A stretch of DNA of 42,478 nt from positions 1 to 42,478 of the forward strand of contig JAGCCO010000028.1 of assembly GCA_017651645.1 (NCBI GenBank), in the 5' to 3' direction. The translations under genes were made by a program, and so were the position numbers. Within the stretch, counting starts at the first letter, position 1. Each line of letters begins with the position of its first letter. Positions 7,572-16,955 of the stretch are shown one piece after another. Under the pieces are notes generated by a model that ran no database searches, was not told the DNA's origin, and saw nothing but the letters and a program-made list of their open reading frames with translations. The stretch is from Bacteroidales bacterium. Its GTDB lineage: Bacteria; Bacteroidota; Bacteroidia; Bacteroidales; F082.

Positions 7572-8759
7572 ATGGCAGAAAAAAGAGATTACTACGAGGT
7601 GTTGGGGGTCAACAAGAACTCCACGCCCGACGAGATAAAGAGCGCTTATCGAAAGGCAGCCCTCAAATGGCACCCCGACAAGTGGGTGAACGGCACCGAT
7701 GCCGAGAAGAAGACCGCCGAGGAGAACTTCAAGGAAGCCTCGGAGGCCTATTCCGTTTTGAGTGACGAGAACAAGAAGGCGCGTTACGATCGATATGGCT
7801 TCGCAGGCATGGACGGTGGTTCAGCAGGTGGCGGTGGCTTCAGTGGCTTCGGCGACTTCGACCTGAACGACATCCTGAACAGCGTGTTCGGTCGCGGCTT
7901 CGACTTCGGTGGCGGATTCAGTGGATTCAGCGGTTTTGGAGGCAGCGGTAGTCGTGGCGGCACCGTGAAGCAGCGTGGTTCCAACCTTCGCGTAAAGGTG
8001 AAGCTCAACCTTCAAGAGATCGCCCATGGCACAAAGAAGAAAATCAAAGTCAACAAATACGTGGCTTGTACGCACTGCCATGGCAGCGGCTCTGAGGATG
8101 GTTCCACCGAGACCTGTCCCACCTGCCATGGTCGCGGTCAAGTGGTGCAGACCGTCAACAGCTTCTTCGGACAGATGCAGACCGCTTCGGTGTGTCCCAC
8201 CTGCGGCGGACAAGGCACTGTCATCAAGAAAAAATGCACCTATTGTGGCGGTGAGGGCATCATGAAGGGTGACGAAGTCATCGAAATCGACATCCCTGCC
8301 GGCGTGGGCGAAGGCATGCAACTCACCGTGCGTGGCAAAGGCAATGCCGGTCCGCATAACGGCGTCAATGGCGACCTGCTCGTCCTCATCGAAGAAGAGC
8401 CCCATCCCGACTTCGAGCGTGATGAGAGCACCTTGATTTATAACCTGTTCATCACCATCCCCGAAGCCATCATGGGTACGCAAGCCGAAGTGCCTACCGT
8501 CGACGGCAAGGTGCGCGTGAAGATTGCTCCCGGCACACAAAGCGGTAAGGTATTAAGACTGAGAGGTAAAGGCTTGCCTATCCTCAACGGTTACGGCAGC
8601 GGCGACATGCTCGTCAACGTCAACGTGTGGATTCCAAAGAAATTCAACAAAAAGGAAGAGGAACTGCTTCAGCAACTTGCACAATCGGAGAACTTCAAGC
8701 CCAATCCCACTGCCGAGGAGAAGAGCTTTTTCAGTAAGATAAAAGATTATTTCAACTAA
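7572..8759 (+). CDS. dnaJ: Co-chaperone DnaJ (Hsp40, type I)
   Basis: A full type I DnaJ of 395 residues that binds unfolded proteins and stimulates DnaK ATPase. The J domain (1-75) has HPD within KWHPDKW; a short insertion (VNGTDAEKKT) follows the HPD, making the J domain slightly long, which is common in Bacteroidota. Next come a Gly/Phe-rich linker (about 80-140) and four zinc-binding CxxCxGxG repeats (CTHCHGSG, CPTCHGRG, CPTCGGQG, CTYCGGEG; about residues 165-230), then the C-terminal substrate-binding domains. Its stop overlaps the next ATG by one base (TAATG), so translation is probably coupled to the ABC ATPase. Confidence 0.97.
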   Translation: MAEKRDYYEVLGVNKNSTPDEIKSAYRKAALKWHPDKWVNGTDAEKKTAEENFKEASEAYSVLSDENKKARYDRYGFAGMDGGSAGGGGFSGFGDFDLNDILNSVFGRGFDFGGGFSGFSGFGGSGSRGGTVKQRGSNLRVKVKLNLQEIAHGTKKKIKVNKYVACTHCHGSGSEDGSTETCPTCHGRGQVVQTVNSFFGQMQTASVCPTCGGQGTVIKKKCTYCGGEGIMKGDEVIEIDIPAGVGEGMQLTVRGKGNAGPHNGVNGDLLVLIEEEPHPDFERDESTLIYNLFITIPEAIMGTQAEVPTVDGKVRVKIAPGTQSGKVLRLRGKGLPILNGYGSGDMLVNVNVWIPKKFNKKEEELLQQLAQSENFKPNPTAEEKSFFSKIKDYFN

Positions 8760-9682
8760 TGACAAAAATAACCGTCAACGAGGTCACAAAGAAATACGCC
8801 GACCACACCGCCTTAGACCGTATATGCATTGACATTCCCGAGCATTGCATATACGGCCTTTTGGGTCCCAATGGCGCGGGCAAGACCACCCTCATCCGTA
8901 TCCTCAACCAAATCACCGCACCCGACTCGGGCGAAGTACTCATCAACGGCGAAAAGCTGTGCCAGAAGCATATCGCACGCATCGGCTACCTGCCCGAGGA
9001 GCGTGGTCTTTACAAGAAAATGAAAGTCGGGGAACAAGCCATCTATCTGGCCGAACTGAAAGGCATCAAGAAAGCCGAAGCCCAGAAACGGCTGAAAATG
9101 TGGTTCGAAAAGTTTGAAATCGGTGACTGGTGGGACAAAAAGGTCGAGGAGCTGAGCAAAGGTATGCAGCAGAAGATACAATTCGTCACGACCATCATCC
9201 ACGAGCCCGATATTCTCATCTTCGACGAGCCTTTCAGCGGCTTTGACCCTATCAACGCTAACCTACTGAAAGAGGCCATCCTGGATTTGCGCGACAAAGG
9301 CGCGACCATCCTGCTCTCCACGCACAACATGGCTTCTGTTGAGGAACTTTGCGACAGCATCACCTTAATAAATTATGGTAGGAGCATCCTGCAAGGCAAA
9401 GTCGGAGACATCAAGCGGCAACACGACACTCACCAAAGGGAAATCATCGTCCGCTGCGACGACAACCTTAAGGTGAGAAACATCGCCGACAACTATAATA
9501 ATATAAAGGTGGAGCCGACCGACCAACCCAACGAGACTAAACTGACGCTTTTCTGCGAATCGCCCAACGACCTAATCAACCAACTGCTCCAAGTCGGCCA
9601 GCTTGTCTCCTACAGGGAACTGCTGCCCTCGATGAACGACATCTTCATCCAAGAAGTGCAATCCCAAAACCAAGCCTCATGA
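8759..9682 (+). CDS. ABC transporter ATP-binding protein, NatA-like
   Basis: A 307-residue ATPase for the ABC-2 permease encoded next. Visible motifs are Walker A GPNGAGKTT (about residue 35), a slightly divergent signature LSKGMQQK (about 134), Walker B LIFDEPFSGFDP and H-loop STHNM. The last ~80 residues look like the DUF4162 tail common in this subfamily. It overlaps dnaJ by 1 nt and the permease by 4 nt (ATGA), which suggests tight co-translation. The NatA/NatB type exports sodium or unknown compounds; the substrate cannot be told here. Placement behind grpE-dnaJ is recurrent in Bacteroidota as I remember it, but its meaning is unclear. Confidence 0.93.
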   Translation: MTKITVNEVTKKYADHTALDRICIDIPEHCIYGLLGPNGAGKTTLIRILNQITAPDSGEVLINGEKLCQKHIARIGYLPEERGLYKKMKVGEQAIYLAELKGIKKAEAQKRLKMWFEKFEIGDWWDKKVEELSKGMQQKIQFVTTIIHEPDILIFDEPFSGFDPINANLLKEAILDLRDKGATILLSTHNMASVEELCDSITLINYGRSILQGKVGDIKRQHDTHQREIIVRCDDNLKVRNIADNYNNIKVEPTDQPNETKLTLFCESPNDLINQLLQVGQLVSYRELLPSMNDIFIQEVQSQNQAS

Positions 9683-10992
9683 ACAAGATCGGACTCATCA
9701 TCAAGCGCGAATATCTGACGCGTGTGCGCAAGCGCAGTTTCATCATCATGACCATCCTCGGCCCCATCCTGATGGCGGCCATCTATATTATCCCCATCAT
9801 GCTCGCCCTCAACTCGAGCACCGACCACCTCCGCGTGGCCGTCGTCGACGAGAGCCGTTGGTTTGAAAGCAGCTTCACCAGCAACGAGAACCACACTTTC
9901 GTCCCCATGCCCGACCAGCCCATCGATTCCGTCAAGGAAATGGTGAAGAGTGGGGTGTTCGACATGGCGCTCTATGTGCCGCCCACCCAGCTCAACATTC
10001 CTTCAAATGCGATAGTCTACAGCCTCCGACAAGTACCCATGGAGATGGAGACCTATATCAGCAGTGTGATGGAGAAAGAAATCGAGGACCAAAAACTCAT
10101 GGCCAAGGGCGTTGACCCTGAAATCGTCAGTGCGGTCAAGACCAATGTCAACCTCTCCGTCATGCGTATGGACGAGAAAGGCAATGAAAAAGAGACCTTT
10201 ACGGAGGTGCAGTTTGCGCTCGGTGTCATCTTAGCCGTACTGGTATATTTTTTCATCGTTTTCTTTGGCGGTCAAGTGATGCAAGGCGTATCGGAAGAGA
10301 AGAACAACCGCATCATCGAAGTCATCATCAGCTCAGTGAAGCCGTTCCAACTGATGATGGGCAAAATCATCGGCGTATCGTTGGTCGCCCTCACCCAGTT
10401 TGTGCTATGGATTGTACTCACCCTCGTGCTCTATCTCGGTTTCTCGGCCTACTTGGGGCTCAGCAATCCCGAGATGCTGTCGCAAGGCACCGTGATGGCG
10501 CAGGAAATCACTTCCAACGACATCATGAGCAACGAAAGTGTGCAAAACATCCTGCAAATCGTTCATTCCATCGACTTCGGCACCATCATCCCAACCTTCC
10601 TCATCTTCTTCATCCTCGGCTATTTGCTGTATGCCACATTATTCGCCGCTATCGGCTCAATAGTCGACAACAACACCGACTCGCAGCAGTTCACGCTGCC
10701 TGTCACCGTACCTTTGATGGTCGCCTTCTTTTCCTTGTTCTACATTCCCAATAACCCCGACGGTTCACTATCTGTTTGGTTCTCAATGATTCCCTTCACC
10801 TCCCCTCTCTCCATGATGGTCAGGATTCCGTTCGGTGTACCCATCTGGCAAATTGTGATTTCGGTGCTACTATTGACAGGCACTTTTGTCCTAATGACGT
10901 GGATTGCCGCCAAAATCTATCGCACAGGCATTCTGATGTACGGAAAAAAGCTTTCCTACAAGGAAATTTTCAAGTGGTTGAAATATAAATAG
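9679..10992 (+). CDS. ABC-2 type permease, NatB-like
   Basis: A 437-residue inner-membrane permease. One transmembrane helix lies near the N-terminus (about 23-42), followed by an extracytoplasmic domain of some 130 residues and a cluster of five or six helices in the C-terminal half, the ABC2_membrane_3 pattern. The cytoplasmic stretch SEEKNNRIIEVIISSVKP before the membrane core is characteristic of the NatB/YhaP group. It pairs with the ATPase at 8759-9682, with which it overlaps by 4 nt. The substrate is unknown. Confidence 0.92.
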   Translation: MNKIGLIIKREYLTRVRKRSFIIMTILGPILMAAIYIIPIMLALNSSTDHLRVAVVDESRWFESSFTSNENHTFVPMPDQPIDSVKEMVKSGVFDMALYVPPTQLNIPSNAIVYSLRQVPMEMETYISSVMEKEIEDQKLMAKGVDPEIVSAVKTNVNLSVMRMDEKGNEKETFTEVQFALGVILAVLVYFFIVFFGGQVMQGVSEEKNNRIIEVIISSVKPFQLMMGKIIGVSLVALTQFVLWIVLTLVLYLGFSAYLGLSNPEMLSQGTVMAQEITSNDIMSNESVQNILQIVHSIDFGTIIPTFLIFFILGYLLYATLFAAIGSIVDNNTDSQQFTLPVTVPLMVAFFSLFYIPNNPDGSLSVWFSMIPFTSPLSMMVRIPFGVPIWQIVISVLLLTGTFVLMTWIAAKIYRTGILMYGKKLSYKEIFKWLKYK

Positions 10993-11002
10993 AAATATTT
11001 CG

Positions 11003-11010
11003 TATTTTTG
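11003..11010 (+). promoter_or_regulatory. secDF promoter -7 box
   Basis: TATTTTTG followed by CAG, 10 nt past the permease stop. The leader would be about 70 nt, A/T-rich, and begins with TAATGGAGTAAAAGT (11019-11033), the 15-mer also present in the small-RNA candidate at 494-508. Confidence 0.6.
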
Positions 11011-11086
11011 CAGGCTCGTAATGGAGTAAAAGTACATATTTTGAAATTTAACAAATTAAAAGTCAAATAATTAAATCAGTTTTACA

Positions 11087-14000
11087 ATGCAAAACAAAGG
11101 AGCAATCAGGACGATAGCCATTATCTTCGCGCTCATCTTTCTCTATCAGCTTTCCTTCACCTTGGTGACCAAGCGTGTGGAAAAGAAAGCCGAGAAGTTC
11201 GCCGAAGCCGAGGCTACCAAACTGGCAAATGGAGACGAGTCAATGTTTAATCTTCTGAAAGACCAGAAGGAAACGTATTATCTTGACTCGGTGAGCAACG
11301 TGAATGTGTACAACTTGGGTGTCAAGAAGTTCACTTATCGCGATGCAAAAGAAAAGGAAATCAACTTAGGTTTGGACTTGAAGGGCGGTATGAACGTCAC
11401 CCTTGAAGTCTCGGTGAAAGACATCGTGAAAGCTTTGTCGGGTGACTCACAAGACCCCACCTTCCTGAAAGCCATGGAATTGGCCACCAAGAGACAGGAA
11501 GAGAGCAAGGGCGATTTCGTCACCTTGTTCGGAGAGGCTTTCAAAGAGGTTGACCCCAATGCAAGCCTTGTCTCCATTTTCCTTTATGAGTTCAAGGATA
11601 AAGGTATCAACATCAATTCAAGCAACGACGATGTGCTGAAGGTTTTGAAGAGCGAAAGCGACGGCGCCATCGACCGTTCCTATCAGATTCTCGGAACCCG
11701 TATCGACCGTTTCGGTGTGGCTCAGCCCAACATCCAGAAGATGGAGAGCTCAGGCCGTATCCTCGTCGAACTGCCTGGTATCAAGGATCCGGAGCGTGTG
11801 CGTAAGCTCCTCCAAGGAACAGCTCAACTTGAGTTCTGGGAGACCTACAACTTCTCGGAGATTCAACAGTTCTTCACTGAGGCCGATGCCAAACTGGCCC
11901 AAACCAGAAAGGCTCAGAGCGGTCTTGAGGAAGAAACTCCTGCGACTATCGTCGACACCATCGCTGAAGCCAGCGAAGTGATTGCCGAAGAAGGCGCTGA
12001 GATTGCCGAAGCCGACAGCACGGTCAGCAACGACCTCATGGACCAACTTGCCGAGAACAAGGATGAAGAACAAGCCGCCGAAGAAGAAGACTTGGATCAG
12101 CTGGCTCTGAACCATCCTCTGTTCGCCAAGTTGCAGCCCATCAATGCTGGCTCGGCTCGCGTTGGTATCGCCCAAGTGAAAGACACGGCTGCCATCAACA
12201 AGATGCTGGCTGAGACCAAGAGCATCTTCCCGCGCCAACTCAAGCTTGCTTGGACGGTGAAACCCGAAACCTTCCCCGGCGAAAACGGTGAAAACGTTGA
12301 AGTGCTCGACCTCGTTGCCTTGAAGATGTCGCGCGACAACAAGTGCGCTCTGGGCGGTGAAGTCATCACCGACGCCCGTCAGGACTATGGTCAAAACAAC
12401 CAGGTGGAAGTCACCATCCAGATGAACCCCGAAGGTGCCAAGGCTTGGAAGCGCCTCACTGGCGAGAATGTCGGCAAGCAGATTGCCATTGTCCTTGATG
12501 ACTATGTCTACAGTTATCCCGTCGTAAACGGTGAAATCCCGAACGGTCGCTCCTCTATCAGCGGTGGCGGCATGACTATCGAAGAGGCACAAGACTTGGC
12601 CAACATCCTGAAAGCTGGTAAGCTGCCTGCTCCCGCCAGAATCCTGGAAGAGCAAGTGGTTGGTCCTTCACTCGGTAAGGAAGCCGTGCAGAAAGGTATG
12701 TGGTCAATGGTGTTCGCCTTCATCCTCGTGCTGGTTTACATGGTGTTCTTCTACAAGAAAGCCGGTTTGGTGGCCGATATCGCCCTGTTGGTCAACGTGT
12801 TCTTCCTGTTCGGTGTGCTGGCATGCCTCGGCTCCGTGCTGACCTTGCCTGGTATCGCAGGTATCGTTTTGACCTTGGGTATGGCTGTCGACTCGAACGT
12901 GATTATCTTCGAGCGTATCAAGGAAGAGATTAAGGCTGGCAAGGGTATTAAGCTCGCCATCGCTGACGGTTACAAGAACGCTTACTCCGCCATCATCGAC
13001 GGTAACGTCACCACCTTGATCACCGGTATCATCCTGATTATCTTGGGTACTGGTCCTGTCCACAGCTTCGCTGTCACCCTCTGCATCGGTATTTTGACCT
13101 CTCTTGCCACTTCAATCTTCATTTCAAGATTGATCTTCGAACGCATGCTGGACAAGGAAAAAGAGATCAGCTTCAGCACCGAATGGACACGCAACTTCTT
13201 GCAAGACAAGCACTACGACTTCATCGGTATGCGCAAGACCTCGTTTATCATCTGCATCTGCTTCCTCGTGGTCAGCTTGGGTTCGCTCGCCATCCGTGGC
13301 TTGAACCTCGGCATTGACTTCAAGGGTGGTCGTAACTATGTCGTCCAATTCGACGATCCCAGCATCAAGGTCGAACAAGTGCGTGACGCTTTGACCACGG
13401 CCAACTTCGACAAGAATGCCATCCACAGTGCTCTCGCCATGAGAGAAGACCAAGAGGTTGACGACTGGTCGGCTCCTGAAGTGAAGACCTACGGTACCAA
13501 CGGTCAGGTGAAGATCACGACCAAGTTCTTGATCAACAACGACAGCCCTGCTGTTGACTCGGTCATCCAAACCATCCTTTACGACGGTTTGAAGGGTCTT
13601 TACAACACCAACCTCAGCATGAACCAGTTCTCATCAGAAGACGAGACCGTGGGTATCCTGAGTACGCAGAAGGTGGGTGCCACCATCGCCAGCGACGTCA
13701 CGCGTAAGTCCATCTGGGCTATCATCGTGGCTTTGGCACTGATGTTCGTCTACATTGCCATCCGATTCAAGAAATGGCAGTATGGTGTGGCTTCCATCAT
13801 GGCTTTGACGCAAGACACCATCATCGTGTTGGGTATGTATTCCTTGTTCTACAACGTGCTGCCCTTCACCATGGAAGTCGACCAGAGCTTCATCGCCGCT
13901 GTGCTGACCGTCATCGGTTACTCCATCAATGCTACAGTGGTTATCTTCGACCGTATCCGTGAGAACGTCAACCTGCATCCTAAGTCCTCGTGGAAGGTGA

Positions 14001-14245
14001 ATATGAACAATGCCGTAAACAGCACCTTGACCCGTTCGTTCAACACCTCGGGTTCGACCTTGGTCGTGTTGCTCGCCATCTTCATCTTCGGCGGCGACAC
14101 TATCCGCGGCTTCATCTTCGCCCTGTTGGTCGGTGTGCTGGCCGGTACCTTCTCCTCAGTGTTCCTGTCCTCGCCGTTCGCCTACGTCTTAATGAAAGGC
14201 AATAAGAAAGACCAGGAAATCGAAGACAATCCCAAGAAGAAATGA
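11087..14245 (+). CDS. secDF: Fused protein translocase subunit SecDF
   Basis: SecD and SecF joined in one 1052-residue chain, as is usual in Bacteroidota. It uses the proton gradient to pull preproteins out of SecYEG on the periplasmic side. An N-terminal helix (about 8-25) is followed by the SecD motif LGLDLKGGMNVTLEV (about 93), the large P1 domain and a six-helix RND-like block (about 540-680). The SecF half starts near residue 720, with LGIDFKGGRNYVVQF and another six helices. A strongly acidic Ala/Glu insertion lies at about 280-345 inside the periplasmic domain. Own promoter at 11003, terminator at 14285. It would serve the Sec step for the T9SS cargo proteins encoded further on. Confidence 0.96.
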   Translation: MQNKGAIRTIAIIFALIFLYQLSFTLVTKRVEKKAEKFAEAEATKLANGDESMFNLLKDQKETYYLDSVSNVNVYNLGVKKFTYRDAKEKEINLGLDLKGGMNVTLEVSVKDIVKALSGDSQDPTFLKAMELATKRQEESKGDFVTLFGEAFKEVDPNASLVSIFLYEFKDKGININSSNDDVLKVLKSESDGAIDRSYQILGTRIDRFGVAQPNIQKMESSGRILVELPGIKDPERVRKLLQGTAQLEFWETYNFSEIQQFFTEADAKLAQTRKAQSGLEEETPATIVDTIAEASEVIAEEGAEIAEADSTVSNDLMDQLAENKDEEQAAEEEDLDQLALNHPLFAKLQPINAGSARVGIAQVKDTAAINKMLAETKSIFPRQLKLAWTVKPETFPGENGENVEVLDLVALKMSRDNKCALGGEVITDARQDYGQNNQVEVTIQMNPEGAKAWKRLTGENVGKQIAIVLDDYVYSYPVVNGEIPNGRSSISGGGMTIEEAQDLANILKAGKLPAPARILEEQVVGPSLGKEAVQKGMWSMVFAFILVLVYMVFFYKKAGLVADIALLVNVFFLFGVLACLGSVLTLPGIAGIVLTLGMAVDSNVIIFERIKEEIKAGKGIKLAIADGYKNAYSAIIDGNVTTLITGIILIILGTGPVHSFAVTLCIGILTSLATSIFISRLIFERMLDKEKEISFSTEWTRNFLQDKHYDFIGMRKTSFIICICFLVVSLGSLAIRGLNLGIDFKGGRNYVVQFDDPSIKVEQVRDALTTANFDKNAIHSALAMREDQEVDDWSAPEVKTYGTNGQVKITTKFLINNDSPAVDSVIQTILYDGLKGLYNTNLSMNQFSSEDETVGILSTQKVGATIASDVTRKSIWAIIVALALMFVYIAIRFKKWQYGVASIMALTQDTIIVLGMYSLFYNVLPFTMEVDQSFIAAVLTVIGYSINATVVIFDRIRENVNLHPKSSWKVNMNNAVNSTLTRSFNTSGSTLVVLLAIFIFGGDTIRGFIFALLVGVLAGTFSSVFLSSPFAYVLMKGNKKDQEIEDNPKKK

Positions 14246-14284
14246 TTGAACATCATAGATTAACCTTCTAAACTGCTTGCAAAG

Positions 14285-14313
14285 AATCCCGCTGGAAACG
14301 GCGGGATTTTTTT
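14285..14313 (+). terminator. Rho-independent terminator after secDF
   Basis: AATCCCGC (14285-14292) pairs with GCGGGATT (14301-14308), followed by a T-run to 14313. It lies 39 nt past the secDF stop. Confidence 0.85.
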
Positions 14314-14349
14314 GTTGCGCAAATCTTTCTTGGATTCATGGAATTATTG

Positions 14350-14357
14350 TACTTTTG
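14350..14357 (+). promoter_or_regulatory. -7 box of the PorE-like gene
   Basis: TACTTTTG matches TAnnTTTG. It lies 45 nt before the ATG chosen at 14403 and after the in-frame ATG at 14277, which therefore is not used. Confidence 0.55.
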
Positions 14358-14402
14358 TCCGATAATAAAATCGCCGTTCCAGCGTTTAAAAAAAGAGAAT
14401 TT

Positions 14403-16865
14403 ATGTCTATGAAAAGATACCTCCTTATCATCCTGTCAGCCTTGTTCATCTTCATGAGCACTGACCTTTACGCCCAAAGAAGGAACCCAGCCAAGAATGC
14501 CGACTTGGCTTTCGGACGCAAACAGTACACTGAGGCCGCCGACCGATACAAGAAAGCCTACCGCAAGGTACGCCGAAACAAGGACGAACGCAACCGCATT
14601 AGCTTTCAGATGGCGGAATGCTATCGACTCATCGGCCTTACCAAACGCGCCGAGCCTTACTACAAGCGCCTCCTGAAGACGGAATATCCCAACACTCATC
14701 CTGAGGTCTATCTCTATCTGGCCGAAACCTATAAGATGAATGAGAAATTCAAGGAGGCCATTGAGATGTACGAAACCTACGCCCAAAAAGTTCCTGACGA
14801 CCCGCGAGGGCATTTAGGTGTAGAAACCACACAGATGATTGAGGAATGGAAGAAGAATCCATCAAAATATCAACTCACTGAATTGAAAAAGGTGAACTCA
14901 TCCAAGGACTCCGACTTCGGTGCCTGCTGGATCAGCAACAACTACAACGAAATCATTTTTACTTCCACCCGTGACGCCGCCACAGGTAAAGAAAAAGACG
15001 GCATCACTGGACAAGAGTTTGCCGACTTCTTCACTTCAAAGCAAGATCGTAAAGGTGATTGGAGTACCCCCGTTTTGGCCGACGAAGGCGAAAACATCAA
15101 CACCAACGCCAGCGAAGGTACACCCTTCATGAACTCAAAATACACAAAACTCTACTTTACCCGTTGCCAGAACGGTGCCCACCGCAAAAATGGCTGCCAA
15201 ATCATGGTTGCAGGCAAGAGCGGTGGCGCTTTCTCCGAGGCACGGCCAGTGGAGATCGCCGGTGTCGACACTTTGGATATCGTTGGTCATCCCACCCTTT
15301 CGAGCGACGAATTGATCATTTATTTTGCAGCTGAACGCAAAGGCGGCTTTGGCGGCAACGACATCTGGGTGGCCATGCGTGAAAGTGCCAACGAACCTTT
15401 CAAGCATCCTTTCAACCTTGGCGAGCGCATCAACACACCTGGCAACGAGGTGTTCCCCTTCTTGAGATACGACACGACCCTTTACTTCGCCTCCGACGGT
15501 CATGGTGGCATGGGTGGCTTGGACATCTTCGTCTCTTCAATGGACACCGCTGGTGAATGGGGCGAGCCGCGCAACCTGAAATACCCTATCAACTCGACAG
15601 GCGATGACTTTGCTATCATGTTCCACCCCACCGAAGAACGCGGCTTCATCTCCTCCAACCGTGGCAACAGCCGAGGATTGGACAACATCTATTACTTTGA
15701 AGAGCCTCCTATCCTACTCACATTCTCGGGTACCGTCAAAGACGCCAAGACCAAACAGTTTGTGAGCAATGCTGCCGTTCGTCTCATCGGCAGCGATGGT
15801 TCCAATATCATGACCCGCACTAATGACAGAGGTTACTTCAACTTCAGCGACAGCCAGATTAACAAGAACACAACCTACGACATCACTATCGACAAGGACA
15901 ACTACTTCACGCTGACGGCACAAGAAACCACCATCGGTCTGGAGTTCAGCAAGGACATCGAGAAAGACTACGACATCGAGCCTATCCCACAGGAGCCCAT
16001 CATGCTGCCCGACATCCTTTACGACCTAGGCAAATGGGACCTCAAGCCTCAGTTTGAAGACTCCTTGCAAGGTCTTATTGAAACCCTCCAGGTGAACCCG
16101 ACAATCACTATTGAGTTAGCCTCACATACCGACTCGCGCGACACCGATGAGCACAACGACATCCTGTCACAAAAACGTGCCCAGAGTGTTGTTGACTACC
16201 TTATCATCCGTGGTATCGACCCACTGCGACTGACTGCCAAGGGCTACGGCGAACGCGTGCCGCGTACCATACAAAAAGATATGACCGTGAGAGGCTACAC
16301 TTTCAAAGCTGGCACGCGACTGACCGAGGACTTCATCAACAAGCTGCCCAGCACCGAAGTGAAAGAAGCCGCGCACCAGATGAACCGTCGCACTGAGTTC
16401 CGCATTTTGAGCAAGGATTATGTGCCTCGCACCAACATTGGTGAAGGTGGCACAGTTAACATCGCCATCAACCCTCAGGAAGACCAAACTGAGACCTTCA
16501 CTGTCAACAATAAAGGTTACTTCACCTTCTTCGCCAATGTGGACGGCTACAACGAGCCTTTCACCTACAGCCAAAACGCTGATTTCTGCATCTCAGAGAG
16601 CCGCGCCCTGCAACTGTTGAAGGACGGTCGCCTCACTGCCGATGACTTCCAAGGCGATGTGGAAAAAATCCTTACCACAGGAGGCATCGCCAACAATGCC
16701 ATCGTCGTCATCAAGGAGGTGAGAATCGCCGGCCGCTCGCTCTACAATGTGGAGTGTAAGGTCATCAGCAAGATGATTGAGCAATGGGTCATCGGCCAAA
16801 AGAACATGAAGCAGCTCGGTAACTTCGAGTTTGACACTAAGGAGAAAAAGTTAAAGTTTAAATAA
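14403..16865 (+). CDS. PorE-like OmpA-family envelope protein (TPR, beta-propeller, OmpA)
   Basis: An exported 820-residue protein. The signal peptide (MSMKRYLLIILSALF... cut near LYA-Q) fixes the start at 14403 or 14409. Domain order: TPR repeats (about 33-143), a PD40/WD40-like propeller (about 165-435, with FTSTRD, YFTR, YFASDGHGGMGGLDIF blades), a carboxypeptidase-regulatory-like domain (about 440-525) and an OmpA peptidoglycan-binding domain (about 535-665; ASHTDSRD, RAQSVVDYL, NRRTEF) with an insertion of about 30 residues before NRRTEF. A further ~150-residue C-terminal domain follows that I do not recognise. The order TPR-WD40-CRD-OmpA is that of PorE, a peptidoglycan-bound T9SS component; two T9SS cargo proteins in the window fit this, but many Bacteroidota carry paralogues outside T9SS. 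Confidence 0.88.
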   Translation: MSMKRYLLIILSALFIFMSTDLYAQRRNPAKNADLAFGRKQYTEAADRYKKAYRKVRRNKDERNRISFQMAECYRLIGLTKRAEPYYKRLLKTEYPNTHPEVYLYLAETYKMNEKFKEAIEMYETYAQKVPDDPRGHLGVETTQMIEEWKKNPSKYQLTELKKVNSSKDSDFGACWISNNYNEIIFTSTRDAATGKEKDGITGQEFADFFTSKQDRKGDWSTPVLADEGENINTNASEGTPFMNSKYTKLYFTRCQNGAHRKNGCQIMVAGKSGGAFSEARPVEIAGVDTLDIVGHPTLSSDELIIYFAAERKGGFGGNDIWVAMRESANEPFKHPFNLGERINTPGNEVFPFLRYDTTLYFASDGHGGMGGLDIFVSSMDTAGEWGEPRNLKYPINSTGDDFAIMFHPTEERGFISSNRGNSRGLDNIYYFEEPPILLTFSGTVKDAKTKQFVSNAAVRLIGSDGSNIMTRTNDRGYFNFSDSQINKNTTYDITIDKDNYFTLTAQETTIGLEFSKDIEKDYDIEPIPQEPIMLPDILYDLGKWDLKPQFEDSLQGLIETLQVNPTITIELASHTDSRDTDEHNDILSQKRAQSVVDYLIIRGIDPLRLTAKGYGERVPRTIQKDMTVRGYTFKAGTRLTEDFINKLPSTEVKEAAHQMNRRTEFRILSKDYVPRTNIGEGGTVNIAINPQEDQTETFTVNNKGYFTFFANVDGYNEPFTYSQNADFCISESRALQLLKDGRLTADDFQGDVEKILTTGGIANNAIVVIKEVRIAGRSLYNVECKVISKMIEQWVIGQKNMKQLGNFEFDTKEKKLKFK

Positions 16866-16869
16866 TTGG

Positions 16870-16943
16870 ACTATGGCTTATGACTATGGCCTATGGCCAC
16901 TTGGCCAAAAAGTTGGCCATAGTCATCGGCCATAAGCCATAGT
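16870..16943. repeat. Palindromic intergenic repeat, family A copy 1
   Basis: The left arm 16870-16891 is complementary to the right arm 16915-16943, with one 7-nt bulge. The units are ACTATGGCTTATG and ACTATGGCC. The inner loop carries TGGCCACTTGGCCA. The shared elements ATGACTATG, CCACTT, CCAAAA, CCATAGTCAT and AAGCCAT occur in the same order in the copy at 38089-38188. It fills the whole gap between the PorE-like gene and purM. Confidence 0.8.
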
Positions 16944-16955
16944 AAAAAGAACAGA

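Noticed and set aside
11750..12655. 301-codon open frame on the minus strand
   Set aside because: Antisense to secDF; no family resemblance.
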